Part shown: positions 51,879 through 61,266 of the stretch, piece by piece
How the letters are laid out: every line of letters begins with the position of its first letter
Numbering within the stretch: the stretch's first letter is position 1
NCBI RefSeq assembly: GCF_900111765.1
Contig: NZ_FOIB01000017.1
Location: 1 to 64,000, forward strand
Length of the DNA: 64,000 nt
Source: Myxococcus fulvus
Lineage (GTDB): Bacteria; Myxococcota; Myxococcia; Myxococcales; Myxococcaceae
Direction: 5' to 3'
The notes under the pieces: generated by a model
The model's input: the letters and a program-made list of their open reading frames with translations, nothing else
The model's database searches: none
What the model was told of the DNA's origin: nothing
Made by a program: the position numbers and the translations under genes

Positions 51879-52784
51879 ATGAGCCTCTCCTCCGTCGACG
51901 CCCTCCCCTCCCCCACGCCCACCGCCGAGCCCGAGCGCTTCACGCTCCACGCCTGGACGACGGCGCAACGCGGCGTGGCCGTGACGGCGCGCCTGGTGAT
52001 GATGACGTGCCTGCTCGTCTTCACCACCTGGCTGATGTCGGACATCCTCCAGGGCACGCAGACGCTCACCGCGCAGCCGCTCCTCCTCGGCCTCGTCTTC
52101 GGCTGTGGGCTCCCGGTGGTGCTCGTCGCGGGGATGCGCGCCCGGGCCCGCGCCACGCTCGAGGTGGACGCCACGGGTCTTGTGCTCACGCTGCGAGACG
52201 GCGCGCGGCTGGAGGTTCCGCTCGAGGTCGTGGACGCGGTGCGCCCGTGGCGGCTGCCGCTGCCGGGCCCGGGGCTCGTGGTGCGCATGAAGTCGGGACG
52301 CGCGCTGGGTCACGGACTGGAGGTCGAGGACGCGCTGCCGCTGCTCGTGGCGCTCGGCCGCCGCGAGGGCTCGCTGGGCGAGGCTGCTGCGCATCCGCTG
52401 GTGCGTTATGGGCGGGCTCGGCGGGAGCTGTGGAAGAAGCGCTGGTACCACCTGCTGCTCAAGCTGGTGGTGTTCCCACTGGTGCCCGCGAGCATCTTCT
52501 TTCGGGCGCACCAGTACATCGCCTTCGGCGGTCCGTTCGGCGAGTACCAGGTGTCGGGGCTCACCGCGTACCTGCGCTCGTTCGGTCGCTACTACGCGCC
52601 GATAGCGCTGAGCCTCCTGCTCATCGCCGTCTTCTGGCGCGCGGTGGCGGAGGGGCTGTCGCTGGCGGCGGCGAAGTGGATTCCCTCGTGGACGCGCGGC
52701 GTGCGCCGAGGAGCCGAGTGGTGCTGCCGCCTCGTGTACTACGGTGGCATCATGGCCTTCACGGCGCTGCGCTTCCTGTCGTGA
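51879..52784 (+). CDS. Multi-pass membrane protein of unknown function
   Basis: From ATG 51879 the product has 301 residues. Two N-terminal hydrophobic segments (about 35-75) are followed by a beta-rich stretch (LEVDATGLVLTLRDG, like a PH-like or bPH2 module) and further hydrophobic helices near residues 190, 240 and 285. The domain order resembles bacterial PH-domain membrane proteins. Convergent terminator hairpin follows. Function unknown. Confidence 0.65.
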   Translation: MSLSSVDALPSPTPTAEPERFTLHAWTTAQRGVAVTARLVMMTCLLVFTTWLMSDILQGTQTLTAQPLLLGLVFGCGLPVVLVAGMRARARATLEVDATGLVLTLRDGARLEVPLEVVDAVRPWRLPLPGPGLVVRMKSGRALGHGLEVEDALPLLVALGRREGSLGEAAAHPLVRYGRARRELWKKRWYHLLLKLVVFPLVPASIFFRAHQYIAFGGPFGEYQVSGLTAYLRSFGRYYAPIALSLLLIAVFWRAVAEGLSLAAAKWIPSWTRGVRRGAEWCCRLVYYGGIMAFTALRFLS

Positions 52785-52804
52785 GGGCCTGGCTGGAACG
52801 ACGA

Positions 52805-52839
52805 AGGCCCCCGACGCTCGGGTGAGCATCGGAGGCCCT
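52805..52839. terminator. Terminator-like hairpin between convergent genes
   Basis: AGGCCCCCGACGCTC and GAGCATCGGAGGCCCT fold with a few mismatches around a four-base loop, between the membrane protein stop (52784) and the SGNH hydrolase stop (52879). Confidence 0.6.
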
Positions 52840-52878
52840 GGGATGCAGCGGTTCACCCGCGCGAAGCGGGCGCTGACA

Positions 52879-53967
52879 TCACGGCGTCGCGGGGTTGAAG
52901 CGCGAGCCTTCCCAGCCCATGCGCTCGTGGCCCGTCTTGTTCCACTCGGGGTTCTTGCCGTTGACCACCTGGGTGTCGGTGAACTGGGGCGCGCCCGTGC
53001 CGGAGCCCGAGCCCGAGAAGATGCTCACGCTGATGGTGGTGCCGAAGTAGGTCGGGTGGGTGTTGTCCGACTGGATGTAGTCGTAGCTGGTGCTGGCGTT
53101 GACGAAGTGGGTGTTCGCGTCGCGCAGCGTGGAGCGCAGGGCGCCGGTGATGCGGGCAACGTAGGCGGCCTCGGTCTCACCCGCGACGTAACGCAGGGCG
53201 GCCGAGTCCACCTGGCCGTCGCCGTTGCTGTCGTAGTCCGCGGCCATCATCTCCGCGAAGGAGTCCGCGCACTGGAAGCCGTACTTCGCCGCCAGGTTGC
53301 ACGTGCGCCAGTTGCTGCGCGCCAGCAGGGGCAGGAACTTCACCTGCTTGTTCACCGTGGCGCCCGTGGACGCATCACGGCAGGACGTCTGCACGTTGTC
53401 CGCGTCGAAGCCGGGGTAGTAGATGTTGGAGACGATCTTCACCTTGGCCGACGTCGCGTACTGGTTGATGGCCTGCATGGCCCGCTCCGTGTACGTGGTG
53501 CAGGCCGCCAGCGCCGCCTCCAGGCCGCTGTAGTCACAGGTGCCGGACTGACCCGAGAACGCGCTGCGCGCCTGCAGGTAGTCATTGCCGCACATCTCGA
53601 ACATCACGGCGCGCGTGTTGGCCGTCTGCATGTACGAGCGCTCGGAGACAATCTTGTTGTTGTAGATGTCGTCCGCCTTCGCGCCGGACTTGGTGCGGCG
53701 GATGACCTCGATGTCCGCGTTCCACGTCTTGGCCAGGTACTCACCCTGCACCACCGGGGCCGCGCGACGCGCGACGGCGGAGATTCCACCGTTGTAGCCC
53801 GCATAGATGGAGTCGCCGTACGCCACGACGCGATACTTCGTCGTGGACGTGGACCGGTCGATGGTCCACGACGTGTTCTGGTTGATGGTGCTCGCCAGGG
53901 CGCTACCACTCACCGCTGCGGTGGCCACGGCAACCGCGAAGGACAGCCCATTGCGACGGAAGAACAT
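52879..53967 (-). CDS. Secreted SGNH/GDSL-family hydrolase
   Basis: From Met at 53967 (MFFRRNG) the product has 362 residues with a signal peptide ending near SALA (residues 22-25). The SGNH blocks are visible: GDSIYAG (Ser53), a Gly block nearby, CGNDY with the Asn, and SDNTHP carrying the Asp-x-x-His. This family comprises secreted esterases, lipases and acetyl hydrolases. A DYDSNGDGQVDS segment looks like a calcium-binding (EF-hand/dockerin-like) loop. Four or more Cys suggest disulfides. Confidence 0.85.
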   Translation of the reverse strand: MFFRRNGLSFAVAVATAAVSGSALASTINQNTSWTIDRSTSTTKYRVVAYGDSIYAGYNGGISAVARRAAPVVQGEYLAKTWNADIEVIRRTKSGAKADDIYNNKIVSERSYMQTANTRAVMFEMCGNDYLQARSAFSGQSGTCDYSGLEAALAACTTYTERAMQAINQYATSAKVKIVSNIYYPGFDADNVQTSCRDASTGATVNKQVKFLPLLARSNWRTCNLAAKYGFQCADSFAEMMAADYDSNGDGQVDSAALRYVAGETEAAYVARITGALRSTLRDANTHFVNASTSYDYIQSDNTHPTYFGTTISVSIFSGSGSGTGAPQFTDTQVVNGKNPEWNKTGHERMGWEGSRFNPATP

Positions 53968-54027
53968 GCCCGCTCTCTTCTCTTCCCACGGGGGGATGTA
54001 GGGGGAACCCGAACCGTACACGCCGTC

Positions 54028-54166
54028 GATTCGCGAATCACCCGCAAACTGGAATAACGCGTTCAGTCAGAATTCGAGGAATGCGTGAAACTTTGTCCCA
54101 CGAGGGCTTGGGGTGTCTGATTCCTGACGCGGCGCGACGCATGACGCGGTGTTTCACGGTGTTTCA
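54028..54166. promoter_or_regulatory. Palindrome and direct repeats in divergent intergenic region
   Basis: GATTCGCGAATC (54028-54039) is a perfect 12-bp palindrome, a plausible dimer operator. Two direct copies of GGTGTTTCA (54148-54156 and 54158-54166) lie ten bases apart just before the ClC gene. Both are in the locally AT-richer gap between the SGNH and ClC genes. Confidence 0.35.
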
Positions 54167-54187
54167 ATACAGCGGGAGAAAGCACAG

Positions 54188-55516
54188 TTGAGGTGGACGA
54201 CGGGAGCGCGGGTGTTGGGGCAGTGGTTGGCGCTGGGGGCGCTGGTGGGGGTGGTGTGCGGCGTGGCGTCGGCGGCGTTCCTGTGGCTGCTGGAGGAGGC
54301 GACGCGGCTTCGGGAGGCGAACGGGGGGCTGGTGTACGCGCTGCCCTTGGCGGGGTGGGTGTTGGGGGCGGTGTATGCGCGGTGGGGCGGGCCGGTGCGA
54401 GGGGGGAACAACCTGGTGTTGGAGACGGTGCACACGGGGGATGCGCAGGTGCCGCTGCGGATGGCGCCGATGGTGCTGGTGGGGACGGTGCTGACGCACC
54501 TGTTCGGCGGGAGCGCGGGGCGGGAGGGGACGGCGGTGCAGATGGGGGGGAGCCTGGCGGACTGGGTGGCGCACCGGTTCCGGGCGGGGGCGGACTTGCG
54601 GCGGGAGTTGTTGGCCGCGGGGATTGCGGGCGGGTTCGGGTCGGTGTTCGGGACGCCGGTGGCGGGAGCGGTGTTCGGGTTGGAGGTCGTGGTGGTGGGG
54701 AGGCTGGGGTACGAGGCGCTGCTGCCGGCGCTGGTGGCCTCGGTGGTGGGGGACGTGGTGACTCGGGGGTTGGGGATTCAGCACACGGTGTATCCGGTGC
54801 CTGGGGCGTTGCCGTTGAGCGTGACTGTGATTGGGAAGTGGTTGGTGTTCGCGGTGGGGGTGGCGGCGGTGGCGGTGGTGTTCGTGGAGGGGCTGCACCG
54901 GTTGAAGGCGGGGATGGAGAAGCGGGTGCCGTGGTTGCCGTTGCGGATGGCGATGGGTGGGACGGCGGTGGTGATGTTGTGGCTGTGGGTGGGGACGGAT
55001 GCGTATCTGGGGTTGGGGGTGCCGGGCATCGTGCGGGCGTTCGAGGACCCGGGGCTGCCTGTTTCTGTGTTCGCGTGGAAGCTGGCGTTCACGGTGGTGA
55101 CGCTGGGAACGGGGTTCCTGGGTGGGGAAGTGACGCCGCTGTTCTTCATTGGCGCGAGCTTGGGGAATGTGCTCGCGAGGATGTTGGGGTTGCCAGTGGA
55201 TTTGGGGGCGGCCGTGGGCATGGCTGCGCTGTTCGCCGCGGCGGCGAATACGCCCCTGGCGCTGTCCATCATGGCCGTGGAGTTGGTGGGGGCAGGGGTC
55301 CTGCCCCACGTGATGATTGTGTCGACGGTGGCGTATGTGCTGACGGGTCACCGGGGGATTTATCCCGCGCAGCGGATCGGGCGGCGGAAGGATGGTGGGC
55401 CGGTGTTGGGACGGTGGGTTCCGCTGCGGGAATTGGAGAGCACGGTCCCCGGGCCTATCACTGCGCGACCCGGGGACGGTGGACCTGGGGGTCAAGGCGA
55501 CCAGGGCTCCGGGTAG
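54188..55516 (+). CDS. ClC-type anion transporter
   Basis: A ClC channel/exchanger of about 442 residues. TTG 54188 is preferred as start because GGGAGAA lies seven bases upstream; GTG 54149 would add 13 residues. About ten hydrophobic segments, GSAGREGTAVQMG (with the gating-type Glu of GREG) and GFLGGEVTPLFFIGAS are ClC signatures. The GSGxP Ser motif of chloride ClCs is replaced by GGNNL, as in some ClCs of the fluoride-exporting clade, so substrate is open. The coding strand is unusually G-rich (many runs of G), unlike its neighbours. The 3' end overlaps the convergent lipoprotein gene by 25 bases. Confidence 0.82.
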   Translation: MRWTTGARVLGQWLALGALVGVVCGVASAAFLWLLEEATRLREANGGLVYALPLAGWVLGAVYARWGGPVRGGNNLVLETVHTGDAQVPLRMAPMVLVGTVLTHLFGGSAGREGTAVQMGGSLADWVAHRFRAGADLRRELLAAGIAGGFGSVFGTPVAGAVFGLEVVVVGRLGYEALLPALVASVVGDVVTRGLGIQHTVYPVPGALPLSVTVIGKWLVFAVGVAAVAVVFVEGLHRLKAGMEKRVPWLPLRMAMGGTAVVMLWLWVGTDAYLGLGVPGIVRAFEDPGLPVSVFAWKLAFTVVTLGTGFLGGEVTPLFFIGASLGNVLARMLGLPVDLGAAVGMAALFAAAANTPLALSIMAVELVGAGVLPHVMIVSTVAYVLTGHRGIYPAQRIGRRKDGGPVLGRWVPLRELESTVPGPITARPGDGGPGGQGDQGSG

Positions 55517-57795
55517 TGGAAAACTCGGCCGCCCTCGCCCACGATCCAAACGTCGCCAGTCGTTGCAATGGCAACGTCGTAGAGTCGCGCGTTCGCCTGC
55601 AGGTCCGGGCCACTTCCCCAGGTGCCGGTAGGGGTCAGTCTTCGCAGACGCCCACTCGTGCTGCTGTCCACCATGTAGCAATGCTCATTCAGCGGGTTCT
55701 GCGCGTTCTGTGCGTCATAGCGCATCACCACACTGGAGAACGAGGTGTTCACTCCACCGGAAGGCTCCACCCTGGTCCAAGGCGTTCCACCGTTCCAGCG
55801 CCACACCGCACCGTTGTCTCCCACCGCGCAGGCTTTGTTGGCGGCACCCATCCACACCGCTCTCGCGTTACCATCAACATTGGTGGAATGCACGCCTGCG
55901 GTTGCAGTCGCAGCACCACCCGGTATCACGGCGTAGGAGCGGAACCTTTGCCCACTTCCACTCCCTGTATTTCCACCCACTGCGAGCAGGAACTCCTCCG
56001 TCAAGCCATGCAACCCATAAAAGTTGGCGGAGTTGTCGTCCAATTCGGATACGGCCCCACCTAGAATCCAGCGGAATAATTTCCCGGCTGAGTCGGTGAC
56101 GTAGAGGACAGGAACTCCAGTCCCAAATCCCACAAGCCCCGTGATACTTGAGGATTGTCCTGTACCGCCTACGGCGCATGCATCGGAGGACCCATTATGG
56201 ATAGCCAGCGTTCCTGATGCACCTCCCAGGAATACCCTCCCGCTAGAATCCACCCAAGAGACTCGCCAGTCGACATCACCACAGTTGTTCGGACGAATTG
56301 CGATACTTCCATCGGTTGGAGCAGGAGCGGCCGGGTCTCCAAAGCTGAAGCTCTCGAACTTCGCACTGGCGGACCTGCGCACCGCCAGCTTTCCATCCTC
56401 TCCAGCCACCCACACCGGATAGCCACTCGAGTGCACCGCCACCGTGTTCCACTGTTGATTGGCCGATGACAGGTGATGGCTGGCAACCTGCTTCAGTGTG
56501 CCACCACACGACGCAGGCTCGTCAGACACGCCCGCATTGCAGTTGTTGTCGATGCCATCACACAACTCGGCCTGAATCGAACTCCTCGCGGAGTCGCGGT
56601 CGTCGCAATCTCCATCCTGCCCCAAAGCATAGCCAGAAACCGGAGGCGCATCCCCCTGACAGACAATCTTGGGGTTCACGTCCGGAATCACCGTGGCAAC
56701 ACCATCTCCGTCACGATCCTGGTCCTGATAATAGATGTCAGGCTCAGGCGCGTTGCAGGATACGCTGTTGCTATCCGCAGCACACTGGATGGTTCCGCAA
56801 CCTTGAGCACAAGAACTCCCCTTCGTGGGGAAGGTCTCGTCAATCGCCACGCCACCGACACTCGCACAGTTGTTGTCGATGCCGTCGCAGAGTTCCGGCT
56901 TGTTCGGAGCGCGTCGAGCGTCTGCATCATCGCAGTCGAACGGAGACCCCGAGGGATACTTCATGTACTTGGGTCCCGGTGACGTGCACTGCGAGGTGAA
57001 CGCAGGTCCCTGCGGAACACCATCCTCGTCATTGTCCAGGTACCACTTCGTATCGTGGCCCTCGTCCGTCGTCCCGTCGCAGTTGTTGTCCTTCTCGTCG
57101 CAAAGTTCCGTCTTGCCGGGAGCGACCTCCGCGTCATTGTCTCTGCAATCCCCGCCAACCATCGCGTATCCACGGACACCTGCCGCCGGGACACAGTGCT
57201 GAATCGCCTCGCCACCGACCCCATCTCCGTCCGCATCGCGGAACATGGCGACCAGGGCTAGTCCCTCGTCGACTCCGTCACGACAGTTATTATCCTTGTC
57301 GTCGCAGATTTCCTGCTGCGAAGGGCTCCGCATCGCGTCCCCATCGTCGCAGTCCGCGCCACCCGCCGTGCTGGCGACATACCCGTCACCATCCTCGTCC
57401 GGTGTTTCAAGAGTCACCGGAATCGGTGACTTACGGCCTGTGCCGGAAAGGTCGACAGCCACGACAGCCTCGTCCACAAGCTGTCCTGTGCAGTTCTGCT
57501 CGTGTGCACGGATCGTGACTTGGAGTTGTTTCCCCCAACCGACTTGCCGGGAGACCCTGAGCTCCAGCGGAGGTGATGCGTTTGCAAGTCGCTCACTTCC
57601 AAACGACTGCTCTGTGACGTTCGCAGGATTCGCCGCATCCTCGGTCTGCATCACGATGCAGCCGGCCCTGAAGCCCGGCGTGTACTGGACCCTGATGCGG
57701 ACGCCACGCTCTGCTTCAAGCTCTTCGAGACTCGGTACGGAACAGCCACCCAGACCCAGCAAGCAAGCAACAATCAGTCCCCCCACGCGGCTCAT
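55492..57795 (-). CDS. Lipoprotein with MopE-type metal-binding motifs and beta-propeller-like C-terminus
   Basis: A 767-residue lipoprotein: lipobox LLGLGGC (Cys18), a beta-sandwich of about 100 residues, then five or more putative metal-binding motifs of the form CDDxDNNC or C-D-G-I-D-N-N-C with DxDxDG loops (about 130-420), as in MopE-like and other Asp/Cys-rich surface proteins. Residues about 425-767 are beta-rich (WVAGEDGKL, WVDSSGRVFLGG, VWMGAANKACAVGDNG) and look like a propeller. Its stop overlaps the ClC gene on the other strand. The start overlaps the stop of the upstream TPR-like gene (57792-57795). A paralog lies at 58739. Confidence 0.83.
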   Translation of the reverse strand: MSRVGGLIVACLLGLGGCSVPSLEELEAERGVRIRVQYTPGFRAGCIVMQTEDAANPANVTEQSFGSERLANASPPLELRVSRQVGWGKQLQVTIRAHEQNCTGQLVDEAVVAVDLSGTGRKSPIPVTLETPDEDGDGYVASTAGGADCDDGDAMRSPSQQEICDDKDNNCRDGVDEGLALVAMFRDADGDGVGGEAIQHCVPAAGVRGYAMVGGDCRDNDAEVAPGKTELCDEKDNNCDGTTDEGHDTKWYLDNDEDGVPQGPAFTSQCTSPGPKYMKYPSGSPFDCDDADARRAPNKPELCDGIDNNCASVGGVAIDETFPTKGSSCAQGCGTIQCAADSNSVSCNAPEPDIYYQDQDRDGDGVATVIPDVNPKIVCQGDAPPVSGYALGQDGDCDDRDSARSSIQAELCDGIDNNCNAGVSDEPASCGGTLKQVASHHLSSANQQWNTVAVHSSGYPVWVAGEDGKLAVRRSASAKFESFSFGDPAAPAPTDGSIAIRPNNCGDVDWRVSWVDSSGRVFLGGASGTLAIHNGSSDACAVGGTGQSSSITGLVGFGTGVPVLYVTDSAGKLFRWILGGAVSELDDNSANFYGLHGLTEEFLLAVGGNTGSGSGQRFRSYAVIPGGAATATAGVHSTNVDGNARAVWMGAANKACAVGDNGAVWRWNGGTPWTRVEPSGGVNTSFSSVVMRYDAQNAQNPLNEHCYMVDSSTSGRLRRLTPTGTWGSGPDLQANARLYDVAIATTGDVWIVGEGGRVFHYPEPWSP

Positions 57796-58628
57796 CGTTC
57801 ACCTCCCTGGGGCACGGATTCCTGGGTGGAGCCCATCAGCAGCCATGTCGCCACGGCGCCAACGGTCGCCGCTGCCGCCGTACCGAAGAGGACATTCGCT
57901 GTCGTCGCGCTCCCTTGGGCCCGGGAGTGATGTCGCTCCAGGTCTTCATAGGCCTGTGCGGCGCGCGCATCCTCGACCTGTCCGCGAGAGGACAGCCCGA
58001 ACACCGCCCCTGCTCCTCCTGCCGCCACGCCAGCCCCCAGCAGGACCATACTCACGAGAGGCACTCGACGCCCTCCGACCCGAAGTCCGCGTCCATCCTC
58101 GTTGGACGTAGAGTTCAAGGCCCACTCGGGAGAATCAGAAGCGCCGGAGGTATCGCCCTCTGGCATCAAGCTTGGGCGCTTGGCCTCTTGGTCCGCGGCC
58201 ACCGCGCCCCCATCCCCACGTTGAGGGACTCTCAGATCTCCCCGCGCAAGCTCGTCGCGCACTCCCTGACGCTGCGTCTCGAACTCAAGCGACACCTTCG
58301 GGGAGACTTTCAGGGGGAGCTGCGCATCGGGACGGGTCAGCAGCGCCGAGCGGAAGTCCGCCCGTGCCTCCTCCCATTTCCCCATGTCGGCGCGGATGAT
58401 GCCTCTCAACAACGAGAGGGAGACCGCCTCACCCTCGTCAAGCGGCAACCGGGCAGCGAATTGGAGCCGCTCCAGGGCCACTTCATATTCGAGGTCCTCG
58501 TAGAGGCGCTTTGCCTCGGCGAGATGGCGTTGGACTTCGGCAGATGCGCTGGCGGTGCCCCATGGCAGGACCACGGACACACAAAGGACGACCGCCAGGC
58601 ATTCCCCCCACAGGCATGACTTGGTCAT
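57792..58628 (-). CDS. Exported TPR-like protein with two C-terminal membrane helices
   Basis: A 278-residue protein. The N-terminus is a signal peptide-like stretch ending near ASASA. Residues about 35-110 form helical TPR-like pairs (AKRLYEDLEYEVALERLQ, GKWEEARADFRSALL). A charged, low-complexity linker follows, and two hydrophobic segments near residues 190-215 and 245-265 close the protein. It is coupled to the MopE-like lipoprotein gene by ATGA. Probable role in assembling or tethering that lipoprotein, inferred from coupling. Confidence 0.65.
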   Translation of the reverse strand: MTKSCLWGECLAVVLCVSVVLPWGTASASAEVQRHLAEAKRLYEDLEYEVALERLQFAARLPLDEGEAVSLSLLRGIIRADMGKWEEARADFRSALLTRPDAQLPLKVSPKVSLEFETQRQGVRDELARGDLRVPQRGDGGAVAADQEAKRPSLMPEGDTSGASDSPEWALNSTSNEDGRGLRVGGRRVPLVSMVLLGAGVAAGGAGAVFGLSSRGQVEDARAAQAYEDLERHHSRAQGSATTANVLFGTAAAATVGAVATWLLMGSTQESVPQGGER

Positions 58629-58691
58629 GCCTGCACCTTACCCCCAGGGCCGCAATTCCTAAAACCCCGGCACTACGCTCCAAACGTGAAA

Positions 58692-58720
58692 GCCGCGCTC
58701 CAGAACTCCCAGAGCGCGGC
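58692..58720 (-). terminator. Rho-independent-like terminator
   Basis: A nine-bp perfect stem (GCCGCGCTC at 58692-58700, GAGCGCGGC at 58712-58720) with an eleven-base loop. Reading the minus strand, it is followed by TTTCACGTTT, as expected after the gene ending at 58739. Confidence 0.72.
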
Positions 58721-58738
58721 AGGGCCTACGAGTGACTA

Positions 58739-61054
58739 CTACGGTTCCGGATAGTGGAAGACGCGACCGCCCTCGCCCACAATCCAGACGTCGCCAGTTG
58801 GCGCAATGGCAAGGTCATAGAGTCGCGCGTTCGCCTGCAGGTCAGGGCCACTTCCCCAGGTGCCGGAAGCGGTCAGTCTGCGCAGACGCCCACTCGTGCT
58901 GCTATCCACCATGTAGCAATGCTCATTCAGCGGGTTCTGGGCGTTCTGTGCGTCATAGCGCATCACCACGCTGGAGAAGGCGGCGTTGACCGCCCCACCC
59001 GGCGGTTCCACCTTGGTCCAGGGGGTTCCACCGTTCCAGCGCCACACCGCACCGTTGTCTCCCACCGCGCAGGCTTTGTTGGCGGCGCCCATCCACACCG
59101 CTCTCGCGTTGCCATCAACATTTGTGGAATGCACGCCTGCGGTTGCAGTCGCAGCACCACCCGGTATCACGGCGTAGGAGCGGAACCTTTGCCCACTTCC
59201 ACTCCCTGTATTTCCACCCACTGCGAGCAGGAACTCCTCCGTCAAGCCATGCAACCCATAAAAGTTGGCGGAGTTGTCGTCCAATTCGGATACGGCCCCA
59301 CCTAGGATCCACCGGAAGAGTCTCCCTTGAGTATCCGAGGCATAGACTGTCGTCACGTCATTGGCTTCAAAACCAATCAAGCCAGTGATGACATTGTTGA
59401 CTCCAGTCCCACCCAAGGCACAGTTAGTCGTGGTCGTCCCATTGTGAACTGCCAATGTTCCAGCTGGCCCTCCCAAGATTACTCGCCCCTGGGAGTCAAC
59501 CCACGAGACCTTCCAGTCGATATCACCACAGTTGTTCGGATGAATCGCGAAGCTACCATCGGTGGGAGCAGGGGTGGCAGGGTCCCCAAAGCTGAAGCTC
59601 TCGAACTTCGCACTGGCAGACCTGCGAATCGCCAGCTTTCCATCCTCCCCAGCGACCCACACCGGATAGCCACTCGAGTGCACCGCCACCGTGTTCCACT
59701 GTTGATTGGCCGATGACAGGTGATGGCTAGCAACTTGCTTCAGCGTGCCGCCACACGACGCAGGCTCGTCAGACACCCCCGCACTGCAGTTGTTGTCGAT
59801 GCCATCACACAGCTCTGCCTGAATCGAGCTTCTCGCGGAGTCGCGGTCGTCGCAGTCTCCATCCTGCCCCAGGGCATAGCCCGAGACCGGAGGCTGCCCC
59901 TCCTGACAGACAATCTTGGGGTTCACATCCGGAATCACCGTGGCGATGCCATCCCCATCACCATCCAGGTCCTGATAGTAGATGTCAGGCTCAGGCGCGT
60001 TGCAGGCCACACTGGTTTCCGACGCGCACTGGATGGTTCCGCAACCTTGAGCACAAGAACTCCCCTTCGTGGGGAAGTTCTCGTCAATCGCCACGCTACC
60101 GACGCTCGCACAGTTGTTGTCGATGCCGTCGCAGAGTTCCGGCTTGTTCGGAGCACGTCGAGCATCGGCATCATCGCAGTCGAACGGCGGCCCCGAGGGA
60201 TACTTTATGTACTTCGGACCCGGCGAGGTGCACCGAACAGTGTGTGCTGGCCCTTCAGGGACGCCATCCTCATCGTTGTCCAGGTACCACTTCTTGTCAT
60301 CGTTCTCGTCCGTGTCGCCGTTGCAGTTGTTATCCTTCTCGTCGCAAATGTCTGCTTTGCCGGGAGCGATTTCCGCGTCGTCGTCTTTGCAGTCCCCACC
60401 CACGGTAGCGTACCCACGGACGCCATCTGCGGGCACACAGTGCTGAATAGCCTCCCCTCCGATGCCATCTCCGTCCCCATCACGGAACATGGGCACCTTG
60501 GGAAGGCCCTCATCAACTCCCCCGGTGCAGTTGTTATCCTTGTCGTCGCAGATCTCCTGCTGCGAGGGGTTCTTCATTCCGTCAGCGTCGTCGCAGTCCG
60601 TTCCACCGTTCGCGTCGGACAGGTACCCGTCGTGATCGGGGTCCGGCGTAGTGAACGTCAGGTTCCTCGTGTCACCGAGACCTTCACCAGGGAACTCAAG
60701 TTCGACCGTTACCGCATCCCGGATCTGCTTCCCCTTCAGCAAGCCCTCAGTGTCTTTGTCACACGAGAACTCGTGGGCCGTGACCGTTGCCAGGACCTTC
60801 TTGTTCCAACCCTCTTTCTGGAACACCCCCACGTTCACGAAGGCGCCCTCTCCCGCCTCATCCCGCGCACGATTGGGGGAAACGGTCTGGTCATCCAGGA
60901 CGTCTTGCGTCGCGGAGTCCTTGACCACAATCCGGAAACACCCCTTGTAGAATCCAGAGGTGTAATTGACCTTGAGTTGAACCCTCGGCTGCTCCTTCTC
61001 TTTGGAGCACGCGAGGAGCAGCAACGGGAACAGGAATAGGGCTATGCGACGCAT
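58739..61054 (-). CDS. Lipoprotein with MopE-type metal-binding motifs, paralog of 55492
   Basis: The start is placed at the Met of MRRIALFLFP (61054), giving 771 residues and a lipobox LLLLAC (Cys15); upstream in-frame residues are atypical. The layout matches the 55492 gene: N-terminal beta domain, five or more CDDxDNNC-type motifs (about 140-420) and a beta-propeller-like C-terminal half. Residues in the C-terminal part are nearly identical between the two (for example WILGGAVSELDDNSANFYG), while the N-terminal domain is divergent. DNA identity includes a run of 182 identical bases. Surface-exposed metal-binding lipoprotein is the best guess. Confidence 0.83.
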   Translation of the reverse strand: MRRIALFLFPLLLLACSKEKEQPRVQLKVNYTSGFYKGCFRIVVKDSATQDVLDDQTVSPNRARDEAGEGAFVNVGVFQKEGWNKKVLATVTAHEFSCDKDTEGLLKGKQIRDAVTVELEFPGEGLGDTRNLTFTTPDPDHDGYLSDANGGTDCDDADGMKNPSQQEICDDKDNNCTGGVDEGLPKVPMFRDGDGDGIGGEAIQHCVPADGVRGYATVGGDCKDDDAEIAPGKADICDEKDNNCNGDTDENDDKKWYLDNDEDGVPEGPAHTVRCTSPGPKYIKYPSGPPFDCDDADARRAPNKPELCDGIDNNCASVGSVAIDENFPTKGSSCAQGCGTIQCASETSVACNAPEPDIYYQDLDGDGDGIATVIPDVNPKIVCQEGQPPVSGYALGQDGDCDDRDSARSSIQAELCDGIDNNCSAGVSDEPASCGGTLKQVASHHLSSANQQWNTVAVHSSGYPVWVAGEDGKLAIRRSASAKFESFSFGDPATPAPTDGSFAIHPNNCGDIDWKVSWVDSQGRVILGGPAGTLAVHNGTTTTNCALGGTGVNNVITGLIGFEANDVTTVYASDTQGRLFRWILGGAVSELDDNSANFYGLHGLTEEFLLAVGGNTGSGSGQRFRSYAVIPGGAATATAGVHSTNVDGNARAVWMGAANKACAVGDNGAVWRWNGGTPWTKVEPPGGAVNAAFSSVVMRYDAQNAQNPLNEHCYMVDSSTSGRLRRLTASGTWGSGPDLQANARLYDLAIAPTGDVWIVGEGGRVFHYPEP

Positions 61055-61266
61055 GGGGCCGCACTCTACCGCACCCCTCCGCCCCCTGGCGCTGTCCTCG
61101 TACTCCACGCCCCCTTGCCGTCAGCCTCCCGGCAAAAGTCCCGCCCTGCCGTCCTGGCTCCCCCGCCACCCAGCCCCCTCCCAGCATTCCAAGGTTCCGA
61201 GCGCCACATCCCCGCACCCAGGGACACCAGGGGCCCCTCGGCCCCCAGCATCCCCAAGGCTCTCGC

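Noticed and set aside
54122-54139. Partial resemblance to the loop of the paralog hairpin (TCCTGACGC...CGCGACG)
   Set aside because: No flanking stem and the arrangement of the halves differs; likely coincidence in high-GC DNA.
54062-54187. Fluoride riboswitch upstream of the ClC gene
   Set aside because: The conserved GGNGAUGG...CGCC elements of the crcB motif were not found in the 5' region.
54164-55681. Antisense frame of about 500 residues opposite the ClC gene
   Set aside because: Composed of Arg/His/Pro/Gln runs generated by the G-rich sense strand; the ClC motifs are on the plus strand.
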